Of a stretch of DNA of 64,000 nt, positions 10,611-22,494 are shown one piece after another. The first letter of the stretch is position 1, and every line of letters starts with the position of its first letter. Position numbers and translations under genes: made by a program. A model generated the notes under the pieces. The model was given only the letters and a program-made list of their open reading frames with translations. It ran no database searches and was not told where the DNA came from. The DNA is from Odobenus rosmarus divergens (lineage: Eukaryota; Chordata; Mammalia; Carnivora; Odobenidae): NCBI RefSeq assembly GCF_000321225.1, contig NW_004450945.1:1475682-1539681 (forward strand), read 5' to 3'.

Positions 10611-13337
10611 AATTAATTCTTGATTTTATAGCAAGTTTTCCTCTCATTTCACACACTAAGGTATACTCTAAACCCATAATCCAATGTAATATTTCTATCC
10701 CGAGTTTCTACTACACTGGGTTGGTAGATAAACTTATCATCAATTCTTCCTGAGACTTATCCCCCATCCTGGTTTCTCCCAAGCTTACACCATACTTAGG
10801 ATTCCACAGGCAGTAGCAAGGTGGGAGGGCCATGGCAATGGATTCATACATAGTCCTAGTTCCACACGGTGGCTGCACCCATTGTCCCTTGCTGCATAGC
10901 CCATTATATCTGGTAACTCCCCAGTGTTTCCCTGTCACTCTTGGAAAAAGAGAATTTTTCTTACAAGACTGCTGTGTATCAATTTTTACATTGTATTCCA
11001 CGCACGAGGCAGCCATTTCCTCTTTAGGGTTTAGTTACTGTTCCATCAGTGCTGCTGGGAAGTAGGGTGCAAGAGCCTTCTTCTCTGGACCACAGAGCTC
11101 TCTGAATCATCACTTCTTTCTGCCTTTCTCCCTCTCTCTCCCTCTTCCTCCCCACCCCCACCCCCTCACTTCTGTACACAGTGCCCAGAGGAATACTCTG
11201 CTCTCTCCTCTGCTTGCTTCTGGCCAAAATACTTTGTCTATACCCTGAAATACCAACCTTTTACCTTCTCCACAAAAACTCTCAAAGTTCCCCTGAGGGC
11301 TTAGGCTTTTCCATGACAAATGTCAGAAAGACAAGCGGGCTATTTCTGAGTTCAGCCCTTTCACTGCCTCCCCTGAGGCAATCAAGTAGAGTTAAGTACA
11401 GGGGTGAAGAGAGAGGGAGGGGAGATGGAAACACTGCTAGAACAAAACAGATTGATATCTGAAAATATTGCTCCACCTCTCTTGGATAAGAAATTTTAAA
11501 GGTGCTACCTTAATTGCAGTTTCCTTTACAGGAAGATGGAAATACCTGATTTGACATTATTAAAATTATGTTATTGTGTTATGGGATTATGGTTTCGACA
11601 AAAGGTAGGAACTGAGATATTTGAATGCAAGGAATAATGTGTGAGCCAACAAGTGTAAAAGAATGTGCATAAAATCATACTAAGAAAAGTTGCCAGTCTA
11701 TCAGCATTCTGGACAGCAGTTCTGAAGCACAAAAAGAAAAAAAAGGAAAAAAAAAAGAAAAAGGAAAAAGAAAAAGAAAAAGAAAGAAAAACAGATTCTA
11801 AAAAACAAGATTTTTGAAAAGTGTGCTGCCAAATGTTAAGTAAAAAAAAATAATAATCAGTGAAAAAGAGTAATTAATTCACATATTGCATATTGTCCTG
11901 TTTTAAACCTCCCAATGTCAATCAGGTACTTTTGAAAGAGCATTTAGAAACGTAAGCTCACTTAAAACATTCTCTTTCTCATAAGCAGCTAGTCAGGGAC
12001 CTATACTTGTTCTGAGAGCTATTGTCAACACGCCCCTGCCTCCAGCCCCAAACGAAGTCAGCCTGCCTTGCTACCAGTCGACACAATCACATGTTGGACC
12101 CAACTGCAGAGCACACTTTCCAGACGTCCAGAATTTCAGGGAAGCTACTGTTCAGACATAAATGAAGCCCTGTGTTTCACAAGCCAGCAACCTGCTGGGG
12201 GCTAGAGGGACCACCTTCAGTTGGGCAAGCAATCAACCTGGTTTTTCCCTGGGTGTGTATAGAAGCGAGGTGGTAAGTTGCCCGTCACACAAAGTATTCA
12301 AGGAGGGAATAGATGGGTTTGGAAGAGGCTTATTGCAGAGAGAAGTCAAAGGCAGGGGGTCTAAATAGCTTTAAAAAATATCCCACCACCATAAAACCTT
12401 AGGATTCTATGAAATGCTATTTTTTCCAAAGAAGTGAGAAAAGAATACTACATTCTAAGAAACTTCTCTTCCCTAATGACTCAAAGCCTGGCTGATTCCA
12501 TAGAGAAATAAAAGCAAATGATACCACACGCAGGAATTGTATAACCTGAGATATAAATCAGGGATAGTCTACAAATTAGGGGATATTTTAAAAATTATAT
12601 ATTAATTCAGTGTAATACTTGTAGTGGTTTATGTAATTTTTCACTTAAGGTAAGTTTGTGCTATAGGACTGCCCTGGGGTTGTAGGATTTTTTCAATGCA
12701 GAAGAACTGACTTTCCTCATTTGAAATAAGGAAAGAAGAGTAGCATGATTCAGTGGGAAAAATGAGCCCACCTATGGAAATTTCTATAAAGGAATGATGT
12801 TGCAATGCTTTCAAGTCTACTTGTTATTGCAAGGTAATGACTAATAGAGTGAAGTAAATCCATAGGAAAAAAAGGGGGGAATTTGTGATAGACATACTGT
12901 GAAGCAAAAGGCATGTTAGAGAATTTTTAATTTTTTAAGCCACTGGTTTGACAAAAACTAAAATTTCATTTTGACCAAACGCTCTCATAAGAAAACAAAT
13001 GTGTTCAGATGGAGAAACTGTTTCCTGCTTTTAATCAATATGTATTCCATACTGTCTGTCTGAAGTTCTATGAACCCCAAAGAAATGGGACCAAGTCCGT
13101 GAGATCTTTCCTTTACATTCTTCTCCACAGTAGGTCACATGAAGAAACCAAGCCATCAAAGTCAGGTGATTGCAGGGGGCATGGGGAAAAATCTTTGTAC
13201 CTTTTGCTCAATTTCGCTATAAACTTAAGACTGCTCTAAAAAAATTACATCTCCTAAAAAAAAAAAGTCAGAGGATTTCATTTTACCTAGATGTTTCCAA
13301 GAATTAGATAGTATTTTTCTCCCAAGATAAAAAAAAA
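10611..13337. other. Mostly unique DNA, no gene
   Basis: No exon or RNA gene is recognised. It holds a pyrimidine-rich run at about 11106-11168, a purine tract (listed separately) and the second copy of a 27-bp exact repeat (11855-11881). Open frames up to about 100 codons (10711-11016 on -, 11181-11462 on +) have no domain features and overlap each other on both strands. Confidence 0.5.
11731..11791 (+). repeat. 61-nt homopurine tract
   Basis: An uninterrupted run of A and G, mainly AAAAAG units. It is the longest pure-purine stretch in the window. Such tracts are commonly length-polymorphic. Confidence 0.95.
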
Positions 13338-13568
13338 TTGGGTTACTTGGGTGGCTCAGTCATTGAACATCTGACTCTTGATTTCTTGATTCCTGCTCAG
13401 GTCATGATCTCAGTTCAGATCATGATCTCAGGGTCCCAGGACAGAGCCCAGCATCAGGCTCCCTGCTTCCCCTCTCCCTTTTCGTCTGCCTCTCCTCCCA
13501 CTCAAGTACTCTGTGTATCTTTCTCTTTCTCTCTCTCTCAAATAAGTAAATAAATCTTTTTAAAAATC
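13338..13568 (+). mobile_element. Can-SINE with internal duplication
   Basis: The head is 'gggttacttgggtggctcag', followed by the usual core and CT-rich middle and the tail 'aataagtaaataaatctttt'. The 'caggtcatgatctcag' segment occurs twice in tandem (about 13400-13432), making this copy longer than its relatives. I do not see a clear target-site duplication. Confidence 0.92.
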
Positions 13569-13624
13569 ATATTATGTTCATTTAAATTATTTCTAAAAGA
13601 AACTCTTTAACTTTATTCTTAAAA

Positions 13625-13810
13625 ATTATTACTGGAAAGAGTTCTGGACTAAGAGTCAACATGTAGTCCTAACTCTGATCACAGCCCCACATGCTACCAG
13701 CTAAGTGAGTTTGTGTTAGTTCCTCTTTCTGGACCTCAGTGTCATCAGATGGAAATTGGGAGAGTATCACCCTTCCCTACCTAAAATGAGAGGAACATGA
13801 AAACCTTTTG
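13625..13810 (+). mobile_element. MIR SINE, sense
   Basis: It follows the MIR order: 'gagttctggactaagagtca', the 'ctaccagctaagtgagtttg' core, then 'cctctttctggacctcagt' and 'tcatcagatggaaattggg'. It is strongly diverged, as expected for this ancient family. Confidence 0.65.
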
Positions 13811-13871
13811 AAAAGAATAAGGTCATATACAAATGTAAGCAAGGAAGAAAGAAAACAGTATGCTGTAGGAA

Positions 13872-13925
13872 TCCTTCCTTCCTTCCTTCCTTCCTTCCTT
13901 CCTTCCTTCCTCCCTCCCTCCCTCC
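13872..13925 (+). repeat. (TTCC)n/(TCCC)n microsatellite
   Basis: A 54-nt pure pyrimidine run made of TTCC units passing into CCCT units. Homopyrimidine mirror repeats of this kind can form triplex (H-) DNA and vary in length. Confidence 0.97.
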
Positions 13926-14345
13926 AGCAAATACTATGTGAATTCTCAATATAAACCAGGCTCTCTGCCAGGCACTAAAAATTTCACAGTAAACAAAAGC
14001 AGATAGGATTGGAAACTTTCTGGAAGTTACAGTCTAGTGGAGAAGACAGGTGCTAAATAATAATACAAATAAATATATTTAAAATTGTGATGTTTGCCAT
14101 AAGGAAAAGTTAAAGGCAGGATGGGAAATAATGATGGGTGACCTGAATTAGGTGGGGGATTAGGGTCAGGGTAAAGGCATCAAGGGAAAGTTTCTCAGAG
14201 ACTTGAAGCATAAGGAACTGACAGGTAAAAATTTGAGGGAAAGAGGTTGCAGAGAGTATTTCCGGTAAAGGAAAGAGCACTTGCAAAGGTTTTGAGGTGA
14301 AAAAACTTGACATAGCCAAAGCATTAGCGGAAGGCCAGGGTAACC
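13926..14345 (-). mobile_element. LINE-2 (L2) fragment, antisense
   Basis: On the + strand it shows the reversed L2 3' order: 'tctctgccaggcactaaaaa', 'ttacagtctagtggagaaga', 'gtttctcagagacttgaag' and 'gagcacttgcaaaggttttg'. No usable reading frame remains. Confidence 0.75.
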
Positions 14346-14605
14346 ATTGATGGTTTTTATTCATGCTACCATGACGCTGATCTCCTACTGCTTTTGAGAC
14401 AAGACTAGAACAATTATGAAAACGGACATTCTAATTTTTACTCAGGCTAAACTTTTATCCTCAACAAATGTTTCCAACTTAGAATGTCTCTATATCCAAA
14501 GAAAATTCCTAATCCCTATATATTTAGTATTTATTATGCCTGAAGGACATTTCAGACATCCTCTATTCTACAGGCTTCGAAAAGAGTCAGCTAGTTAAAA
14601 ATAAT

Positions 14606-14807
14606 TTTTTTAAAGATTTATTTATTTATTTGAGAGAGAGAGAGAGAGAGAATGAGCTGGAGGGGCAGAGAGAAAGGGAGAAAATCTCAAGCAGACTCCA
14701 CACTGAGCATGGAGCCTGACATGGAGCTTAATCTCATGACCACGAGATCACGACCTGCCAAAACCAAGAGTCAGATGCTTAACCGACTGTACCCCCCAAG
14801 GTGCCCC
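14606..14807 (-). mobile_element. Can-SINE, antisense
   Basis: The only SINE of the window on the - strand. It opens with the reversed tail 'aaagatttatttatttattt', then a GA run, 'catggagcctgacatggagc', and ends with 'ccccaaggtgcccc', the reversed head. The target-site duplication is not clear. Confidence 0.93.
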
Positions 14808-15479
14808 CAAATTAAGAATTTTCATAAGAAAATTAATAGATTAGAATGTACCTTGAGAAAAGGTTAGTGGACTCAAAACCTTAACATATGAGCAAGAGTT
14901 AATGCTTTTAAGGCTGACGGTGCTGGGAAAGAGAAAACAAAGGAGACACAGTCTGGATCCCACATACTTTCACGAAGTTGTCTCATGGAGAAGAGGGGAC
15001 GTCAAAGGCCTCTAATGGATGCCAGAGGATTTCATGGTCGAAGTTCACTGGGGAGCAAAACGTTGCTCAGTATGTAAGAAAGAATCAGATAAGAGTGGGA
15101 GAGGTCTAACTTGGCAGATGGAGGAAATAGGTGTTCCTTTAGAAGTCACAAATAAATCATAAATGTATGTACAGATTCAAACACCCCTTAGGGACACCTA
15201 GAGAAAATTCAGACAAAACCTTAAGGACCAATGTAATAGACAACCTGTAAAGTGTATTCCAGCACCAGGAGATACCACTGGAAAGTGCCTCTTAACAGAA
15301 AGATTTAAGATACTCTTCTCGGTAACAGAGAAGTTTCATCTCCCAAAACTGTTAATCATCTAGGAGACAGGAGCTATACTAAGGAGTGGGATGGCTTTAA
15401 TAACACCACCATGGGAGAGCTGTTAGGAAGCTTTGTATCTGTCTATGGTTACCATAAAGCATTTCATCAGTGGATGGAA
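14808..15479. other. Unique DNA, no gene
   Basis: About 670 bp with no recognisable feature. Confidence 0.5.
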
Positions 15480-15860
15480 ATGTTCATTCAACAGAAATCT
15501 TTATTAGTATTGCCCATTATGGGTTGAGAATTTTGGTACAGTTTGGTAAGGGAAATTGGGGTGAGAGGTGAGAGCCCCAGGATACCTGGCTTGAGCATAA
15601 ATGTTCTGTACCAGATCTGGGGGAAAGTTGTTAAAGGACTTCTGGAGGTGGATGGGCGTGGGCCAGGAAAGTTATAGAGCCAGAGCAGACACTGAAGGAT
15701 GAAGAGCTATGCAAGTGAAGGCAGGAAGAATCATTTTAATAGGAGATAAAGAAAAAGAGCAACCCAAGAACATTCAAGAAAGCGCAAGAATCAGTAGTTT
15801 GAGTGTGGGCTGTGTGAGCTAGTTTGGTGAACAGGTAAGCTGAAACTTTGCTTGTCAAAG
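15480..15860 (-). mobile_element. Probable L2 fragment, antisense
   Basis: The left edge 'tgttcattcaacagaaatct' matches the reversed L2 terminus, and the following purine-rich text ('gagccagagcagacactgaa', 'agtgaaggcaggaagaatca') has the L2 antisense texture. It is too diverged to be certain of the right edge. Confidence 0.5.
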
Positions 15861-16199
15861 AATAAACATTGATCAAGGAGGTCAGGGGTTCTTAACCTTG
15901 AGTTTCTGTTAATCTTCTGAACATATGAATATAGTCTCTTATAGATGCAAATGAGAGCTTGTTCTGTGATGCCCTGGAGTTTCCCTTAAGGAATGTGGCA
16001 ACTCAGCCTGAGCCAAGGGAGAGTCCTGGGCTTTATTTGATTTAGTTGATTTAAGAATGATTAGGAGACAAGATGGGACACAGAGACTGATAGAGATTTT
16101 ATCAGACCATCATGTTGATGAAACTTTAAAAAGTGACTGGCTATGTTACATTCTTCCTAAGTCCTCCTCCCAATCCCAACCCAGATGAGGGATTAGACA

Positions 16200-16322
16200 T
16201 TTAGATAGCATTTATTGAGTGTCTATTACCTGCCAGTGTGCAAGTACTTTATTCTCAACACAGGTCTATAAAATAAATGGTATTCTCATCTTACAGGAGG
16301 AAAAGAGACTCAAAGAGGTTAA
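16200..16322 (-). mobile_element. MIR SINE, antisense
   Basis: It shows the reversed MIR 3' half: 'gcatttattgagtgtctatt', 'tacctgccagtgtgcaagta', then 'ggaaaagagactcaaagagg' and 'ttaaatcc'. Confidence 0.7.
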
Positions 16323-16440
16323 ATCCTTTATTCATTTCATTCAGCCATTCATTTATTCAGCCAATATATCTTGGTTAAGTGCCTCGTACTTGCTGCTGTG
16401 GGAAGCATCTACCAAGTGCTACTATGGGGGAACTTACCAA
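16323..16440 (-). mobile_element. L2 3' terminus, antisense
   Basis: The reversed L2 end is seen: 'cattcatttattcagccaat', then 'taagtgcctcgtacttgctg'. Confidence 0.55.
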
Positions 16441-16509
16441 GAGTTACTATAGGATGCACCCATTGCTTTACGTGTCCAGCACCCTTTCTTCTTAGAACAG
16501 TACCACTTT

Positions 16510-16703
16510 GGGGTGCCTGGGTGCCTCAGTTGGTTAAGTGGCCAACTCTTGATTTCAGCTGAGGACATGATTTCAGTGTCCTGGGATCTAGCCCTGCATC
16601 AGACTCTGTGCTCAGCGGGGAGTCTGCTCAAGGATTCTCTCTCCCTCTCCCTCCCTCTCCCACTCACTCTTTCTCTCTCAAATAAAAATAAATCTTGAAA
16701 AAA
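16510..16703 (+). mobile_element. Can-SINE with 16-bp target-site duplication
   Basis: It has the head 'ggggtgcctgggtgcctcag', a typical core, a CT-rich middle and the tail 'aataaaaataaatcttgaaa'. The flanking repeats 'agaacagtaccacttt' (16494-16509) and 'agaacagtatcacttt' (16704-16719) differ at one base. Confidence 0.96.
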
Positions 16704-16719
16704 AGAACAGTATCACTTT

Positions 16720-17443
16720 TTGGGGGGGGCCTTCCTGTTTCTCTAGTCTATCAATATGTATCACAAAAACTTTCATTTTCTCAACTAATCCCTACTTCCT
16801 GACCGTAAGTGACAGTCCTAACTGACTTAGTATTTTGGGATTTGGGACTAAGAGAAAATCAGGATGAAGTATGGTCAATGGCTGAAAACTATAGGGTGAA
16901 GTGTTCAGAAGTTGTGAAGGACCATGCTTATTGTCAGCTGCAGAAGTCCACAGTAAAAGGGAAAAACTAAGCTGGCTCAGTGAAAAATAGCAGAGACACG
17001 AGACAGACTGGATGCTGGTGGCAGTCATATATCTGCTCCATTGCTTTGCCTTTCCCAAGGACTGGGCGTTCACCTCTTCCTTGGATTCCGTGAATATATC
17101 CCAGGGTCCTGCAAAATTCTTTCTGCTTAAGCTTGCCTTCTTTTTTGAACTTCTAATAGCTTATTATCATGCTACACATGGAAGACACAAAGATGAAAAA
17201 AATACAGTCCCTGACTTACAACACTCAAGAAGTGTTTCAAAGGTCATGTGTGTGGACATAGATGATTACAACATTTTCAGCAGGGTTGAGTGGAACATGA
17301 GCCCCTACAGTGTGTATCTGACTCATCCAAATACCCCTTCCTTTGCCATTCATCCTCTGCAAGATCTTGATCTACTTTCTCCCTCCAGGCATTGGCATCT
17401 CTAAGAATCTGGCTGTAGGGATGCACAGTAATTGATGTAAGAT
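16720..17443. other. Unique DNA, no gene
   Basis: It begins with an 8-G run. A 130-codon open frame (17012-17404) crosses it but has no domain signature. A short hydrophobic stretch near its start is the only feature, and I do not call it a gene. Confidence 0.5.
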
Positions 17444-17665
17444 CAGAGGTCTGCAAACATTTTCTGCAAGGGGCCATACAGTAAATACTTTGGCCTCGTG
17501 GATCATATAGATTCTGTCACAACTATTCAGTCTGCTCTTATAGCACAAAAGCAGCCACGAGAATACTTACATGAATGATCATGCCTGTGTTCCAAGAAAA
17601 ATTAATTTACAAAATCAGGTTAAGAGGCCAAATTTCATCCACAGGTCATAGTTCACCAACCCTAG
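17444..17665 (+). mobile_element. MER20, non-autonomous hAT DNA transposon
   Basis: A complete-looking copy of 222 bp. The left end 'cagaggtctgcaaacatttt' then 'ctgcaaggggccatacagta', the middle 'agcacaaaagcagccacgag', and the right end 'gttcaccaaccctag' (an imperfect inverted repeat of the left end) all fit MER20. The 8-bp flanks do not match each other well, so the target-site duplication has decayed. MER20 copies are known to have been co-opted as enhancers in placental mammals; nothing here shows that for this copy. Confidence 0.88.
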
Positions 17666-17689
17666 CTCTGGGTATCTGGGGGCAAAGTG

Positions 17690-20600
17690 AAGTTAAGAAA
17701 CACGATGTGGAATATTAATTGATTGACAGAAGTGTGCATCAGGTGCTGTAGAAACTCAGAGAAAACACCAAAGTACTCCAGGGGCATGAGGATAAAACAT
17801 TTATGCAAGAGATGATACCTGCATGGAGTCTTTGAAAACAAAGGAATGTTAGAGAAAGAGGAGATGGGTAGGGAAAGCCGCATTTATAAATACGATGAGC
17901 TGTAAGAGACCCTGGCATTTGAAGGATTGCCAATAGTTCCCATTACTGGGGCAAGAAGTAAAATATTTAGGAGAGTATCAAACATAAGGCAAAGCAGGAA
18001 AGCAAGGAGAATTTAAACAAACAAAAACAAGGCATTAGGGAGCCATCGAAGAATTTTAGGCAGAGCAGAGTAGACATCATCTGATCTTTTTTTTTTTTCT
18101 TTAATACTATTTCAGGACCACAAGAAGTAGGGGTAAGGATTTCAGGTGGAAAAACACTGCAATTGTTTGGAATAACAGTGGTTTAAAGGCCTAGATTTAG
18201 GCAATGAAGTCAATATAAGCATTAGAATCAATAGGATTCAACATGAAGACAGGTTATATGTAGGACCAAGAGAAGAAGGAACAGATTACCCATAGGACAA
18301 TTGGGCAGACAAAAGGCGGGAGGAGTCATCAATATTAAAATATTTAGGGCATCATTCAGTTCAGTATCAAACTGTTGAGTGTGAGATTCCTGTGGGACAT
18401 TTAAGTCGAGATGTAGGAGAGTGATCTGCTGGCCATGAAGGTAGATCAGTTTTTTACATACATCTGTCAGCTAGGTGCAATTATTATTCCCATTTCACAG
18501 ATAAAGAAATGCAAATAAAGGAAAGGTCAGGGAAAATATTTTTTAACAATAACTCCAGCTGGATTTCTTATTTCTTGACCTGAATTACAGAATTAGGATT
18601 TAACCGAGCAGAGGAGCAGATGACAAGTTCATTTACAAAGAGTATGTAGGATGAGAAAAGAGAAAGACTGAAGCTGAAACCCCAGAAACAAAGTCTTTAG
18701 GAAACAGGGACAGCAGTGTGGTTATGTCCCTGCCCTGGAGCCAGAATGCCTGAATTCAAATCCCAGCTCAGTTGCTTATTAGCAGTAGCATTATTTGAAC
18801 AAGTCAGTTAGACACTTCTATTCCTGCTTTATCATCTGCAAAGGGTGAATAATAATAGCACCTACCTCCTAGGCTCCTATCAACCAAGTAAAAAGATGTA
18901 TGTAAATATCTGACCATGCACCACAGCAAATAGTAAATACTCAAGAAATATTTGCTATTTTTGTTATTATTACCTTGCAAAGGAAACAGAAAATAAGTGG
19001 TAAAACATGAAAAGTAGAAGAAAGTGCCATCCTTGAGGCTAAGGAAGGAGAAACTCCAAAAGACAGGATATACACAGAGCATCAAATATTGTTCAGAGGT
19101 CAAGAAAAAGGGGCCTCAAATAGATCTGTGGGTTTACCCACTTTAAGGTCATATGCAGAGTAGTGGAGGCGGCTGCCAGACTGTGGCTGGTTGAGGAAAG
19201 AGTGGGTGCTGGAGAAGCCGAGTCAGGAATAGCTAAGTATATTCTGAATGGTTTGTAGGTGTAGGGAGCAGAAAACGTCAACTATAGGAGTTGTAAATAG
19301 AATGTAATTTCTAATAAGTGTGGGTTGCTAAGGTAGGACAAATGGGTAGTTTTCCATGCTGAAGGAGAAAAGCAAGTAGTGAAGAAGAGGTTGAAGATAC
19401 AAGGAACAGGAGAGAAGTGCTAGATCAACGTTCTGGAGGAGGAAGAGGTATATGATGAGATCCAGAGCTCAGGGGGGAATTGACCTGAAAGGGGTAGAGA
19501 CACCTATTCCACAGAAGCAGGTGTAGCCAAGATAAGGAATGGTTCCAGCTATAATTCTCATCTGATAACCTCAACATCATTGTGACGTAGCAAATATGGT
19601 ACCTTGCTGAGAGAGAGAGAGCCACGGGATAGAGCAATTGAATTTCCAGAAAAGTCTAAATATCTGTTGCAAAAATAGGAAAAGGACCAAACTCTCAATA
19701 CATAAAAGACTATTCAGGTGTCACTGAGGGCCAAAGGTTGGAACCGTGAACTTAGAGTGGCATCAAGTCATGTGGTGGCATAATTTCCTTCAGCTGACCC
19801 AGTGGTCTAAGTGCAGGAGCGAGGAAACAGAGACTGGAGCTGATTCAGCATGTGCAATGTCCGAGGAAAGGGATTTAGGATACCAAGAAGAGCATGGCCA
19901 TCCGGGCTGGACAGGATGATTAGAAGAACAGGAAAACAGAGAAGGATTGTTAGTGGGGGAAGGTAGGCATGGTTAGCACAAGGAAACTCAAATATACCAG
20001 AGAACAGATGAAGGGGTAAGAGATGCAATGAGAGGTTTGTGGTCAGAGGATGAAATTTTATATTTCTGAAAGACAAGGAATCAGATAGTCCTCTGGATAT
20101 TGATGACTCAGAATAATGGCCGGACTTAGGGAAGGAAGGAGAACAACAAGTTCTGGGCCTTAGTCTTCAATGAATCAATGAATGTGAAGAGAGGGTAAGA
20201 GGTCCATGGTTGACAGGGCAGTGGGGCAGTGGGGAGTAGGGGTGGAGAGTGTGGAGGATTTGGATGGTATAGCCAAATGCCATGTTGTTTCCCTCTCCTC
20301 CCCCCAGCCCAAGAGAAACAGGGAACTAGAGGAAGGATGATTTGGTAGCAGCAACATGCGGTATAGAGAAAGGTCACATTGCGCTACTTCCGGGTAAGAT
20401 TTAAGAAAAATGTATTGGCGTTCCAGATAAGAGAACTTCCAGGTAAGTGGTCCCCCTGGGGAGACCAGGTTCCAGTTACGACAGAGGGTAAGGAATGAAC
20501 CCCGTAAAAAGACTAACAGGAGAGAGTTTGTTAGCATGGACAGGCAAGCTTCAAAGTTGCAACGCAAAGGGTCGGAAAGGGGAGTGTGTGTGCAGAAGGG

Positions 20601-20780
20601 AAAAGGGAAAGGAATCAAAGCAGAACAGGGGTGCAGAGATGTGCCTAGAGGAGCAGTAATAACCCAAGGGCACAGCTGCCAAGGAAAGCTATGATGTGAA
20701 CTCTGGCAGAGTTCACTGCCTTCAAATTTCCAAAAGAAACTTTGGAATAAACTTGTTTTGATGCTAGAAAACCATGGCAT
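17690..20780 (-). mobile_element. Long LINE-2 (L2) copy, antisense, broken by a MIR
   Basis: The text follows the reversed L2 sequence over about 3 kb: 'gagccatcgaagaattttag' near 18041, 'gagattcctgtgggacattt' near 18381, 'gttcagaggtcaagaaaaag' near 19090, 'actgtggctggttgaggaaa' near 19180, 'agaagaggttgaagatacaa' near 19383 and 'gagaggtttgtggtcagagg' near 20030. Similarity weakens beyond about 20.2 kb, so the right edge is approximate. A 201-codon frame on the - strand (20175-20780) overlaps the end. It has no recognisable transposase or reverse-transcriptase motif and I do not call it a gene. Confidence 0.65.
18712..18965 (+). mobile_element. MIR SINE, sense, inside the L2
   Basis: Nearly full-length MIR: 'ctggagccagaatgcctgaa', 'ttcaaatcccagctcagttg', 'catctgcaaagggtgaataa' then 'taatagcacctacctcctag', ending 'agtaaatactcaagaaatat'. 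Confidence 0.88.
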
Positions 20781-22494
20781 TTGCTCAGGGTTCCAAACAA
20801 TGTTGGTAAAAAAAATATGACGCCTCCAAAATAATCTTTTTTTTTTTTTCTGCGTGTGCCAGGGCAGGATTTTCTTTTACCAAAAATGTAGCTCTTGGTG
20901 GAACCTACAGTGACTCCAGTAACAAATAAGGGGGTCCAGATCTCTCTTGGTGGCACCACCAGCTGCCTGAGCTGGTCAATCAAGCTGTCCTAGCTTCCGT
21001 AGTCAGCCAGTTATTAAAGCTTGTATTTAAACCCTTACCTGACAGAATCAAGGTCTATGCTTTTTGTACCAGTTTACCTCTCTATAAAGCAGACTATCAA
21101 TAACCACTCAGCTATTTCTCAAGGTCATTATAGAGAGCAACTGAATTAATAGTCCCAAAAGCACTAAACTTTGCAAACAGAGATACATGGTACAAATATC
21201 AGGCATTACCGTTACCAAGTAATTTATTATGTGATAGTTTGAGACACACACCAGAAACAAAATATGAAGTGCAGTAGAGTGGGGTAGAGAGGTAGAGCCA
21301 AGACTCATGGGGAGTGACTTGGCAAGGGTTCTTGGAGGAGGTAAGATTGGAGCTGGAGATTGGATGTGTTTCATTTTCCCCAAAGATTCCTCGCCTCTAG
21401 TTGCTCAGGCATACCCTTCCTCTCCCCATTTCAACTAAGCCTAGAAAATTCAGCGGTCAGAAGAGAACGAGAGGGAAGCCAGCAAGGCCTCACTCCGCTA
21501 ACTGAAGCCGAATGTGGGGTGGAACAGCGCAGCCCACCTACCTCACAGGCCATTGTCTTCCCTTGGCAGAAACACTCCTCACTGCTCCAGCTCGGCTCCT
21601 GGGGCCTGACCTCTTTTTCAAGCCTGTGGTCAGCCTGCTTATCGGGCCTGACCTCTTTCAGCTGGATGTTGTTTTTGACTTGGCTCCTTTCTTCTCAGCT
21701 GTTTCCATTTTAGGCCTCTGCTCCTGACTCTTGAAAGCAGAAGTAGCCAAGCCCCTTCCCTCTGCCCAGGCGAAGGTAAAGGGACTGTATTTGGGCTCAT
21801 CAGACCTAAGTGGGACCAAAGATTGGTGTCCGTCTTTGGCTTTCTGGTGAAGGCCTTATTTGGAACAGCTGAGCCTCCTCTAGGAGTCTGGGGTTCAGGA
21901 GAACCGCATGTCGGCCTGAGGTGAAGAGAGATTTCAGCAGGAAGGAAACAGCAGAGGCCTTATTTTCCCAGAAAGGGGCTGAAAGAAAGCCCACTTCCTT
22001 TCCACTTTGAGTGGTTGAACTGAGGAGCATTAGGTCAAACGCCATTTACTCTCCAGCTTTATCGGGCTCTGAGGCCCAGGGTGTGGAGAGCTGGAAACGC
22101 GCCCATCTTGCCAAATAAACAACAAAAACGCACAGAAACCCTTCCCTAAATTTCTGCGCCCCAGATTTGGGGGTGTGCCTCCACATCCAGGAGCAAGTGG
22201 CTTCCTGGAAGGCTAAAGGGGATGAAAAGAGCAAGACTGATTCTCCCTATTGCTCGTTCTCACGCCCCTGCCTCGCCTGCCCCCCCTTTCCCACCCACAA
22301 CCCCTCCTACTCCCCAAGGGGTGCCATTTTGGAGCCAAAAGCCACTTTGTCAGCACAAGAGCAGTCCCGCCCTCTCTTGCTCCACACACCATGTGACCCT
22401 GGAGAACCTCCAGGGCATATTTCATCTGGCATCAGCAGCTAGAGGTCACGGTGACCCAAAACTTCCTGCATTCCCAGGCCTGGCAGCCCTGCCA
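20781..22494. other. GC-rich unique DNA, no exon recognised
   Basis: The GC content rises from about 21.3 kb towards the CpG-dense patch. A T run lies at 20838-20850. Several overlapping open frames of 60-117 codons exist on both strands, as expected from GC-rich DNA, and none shows a domain. This stretch could include a non-coding first exon or flanking regulatory DNA, but I see no convincing splice structure. Confidence 0.5.

Noticed and set aside
17012..17404. 130-codon open frame
   Set aside because: No domain, no similarity that I recognise, overlapped by another frame on the opposite strand.
20175..20780. 201-codon open frame on the - strand
   Set aside because: It lies at the end of an L2-derived purine-rich stretch, has no recognisable domain, and its composition (Ser, Leu, Pro-rich) is what antisense of GA-rich DNA gives.
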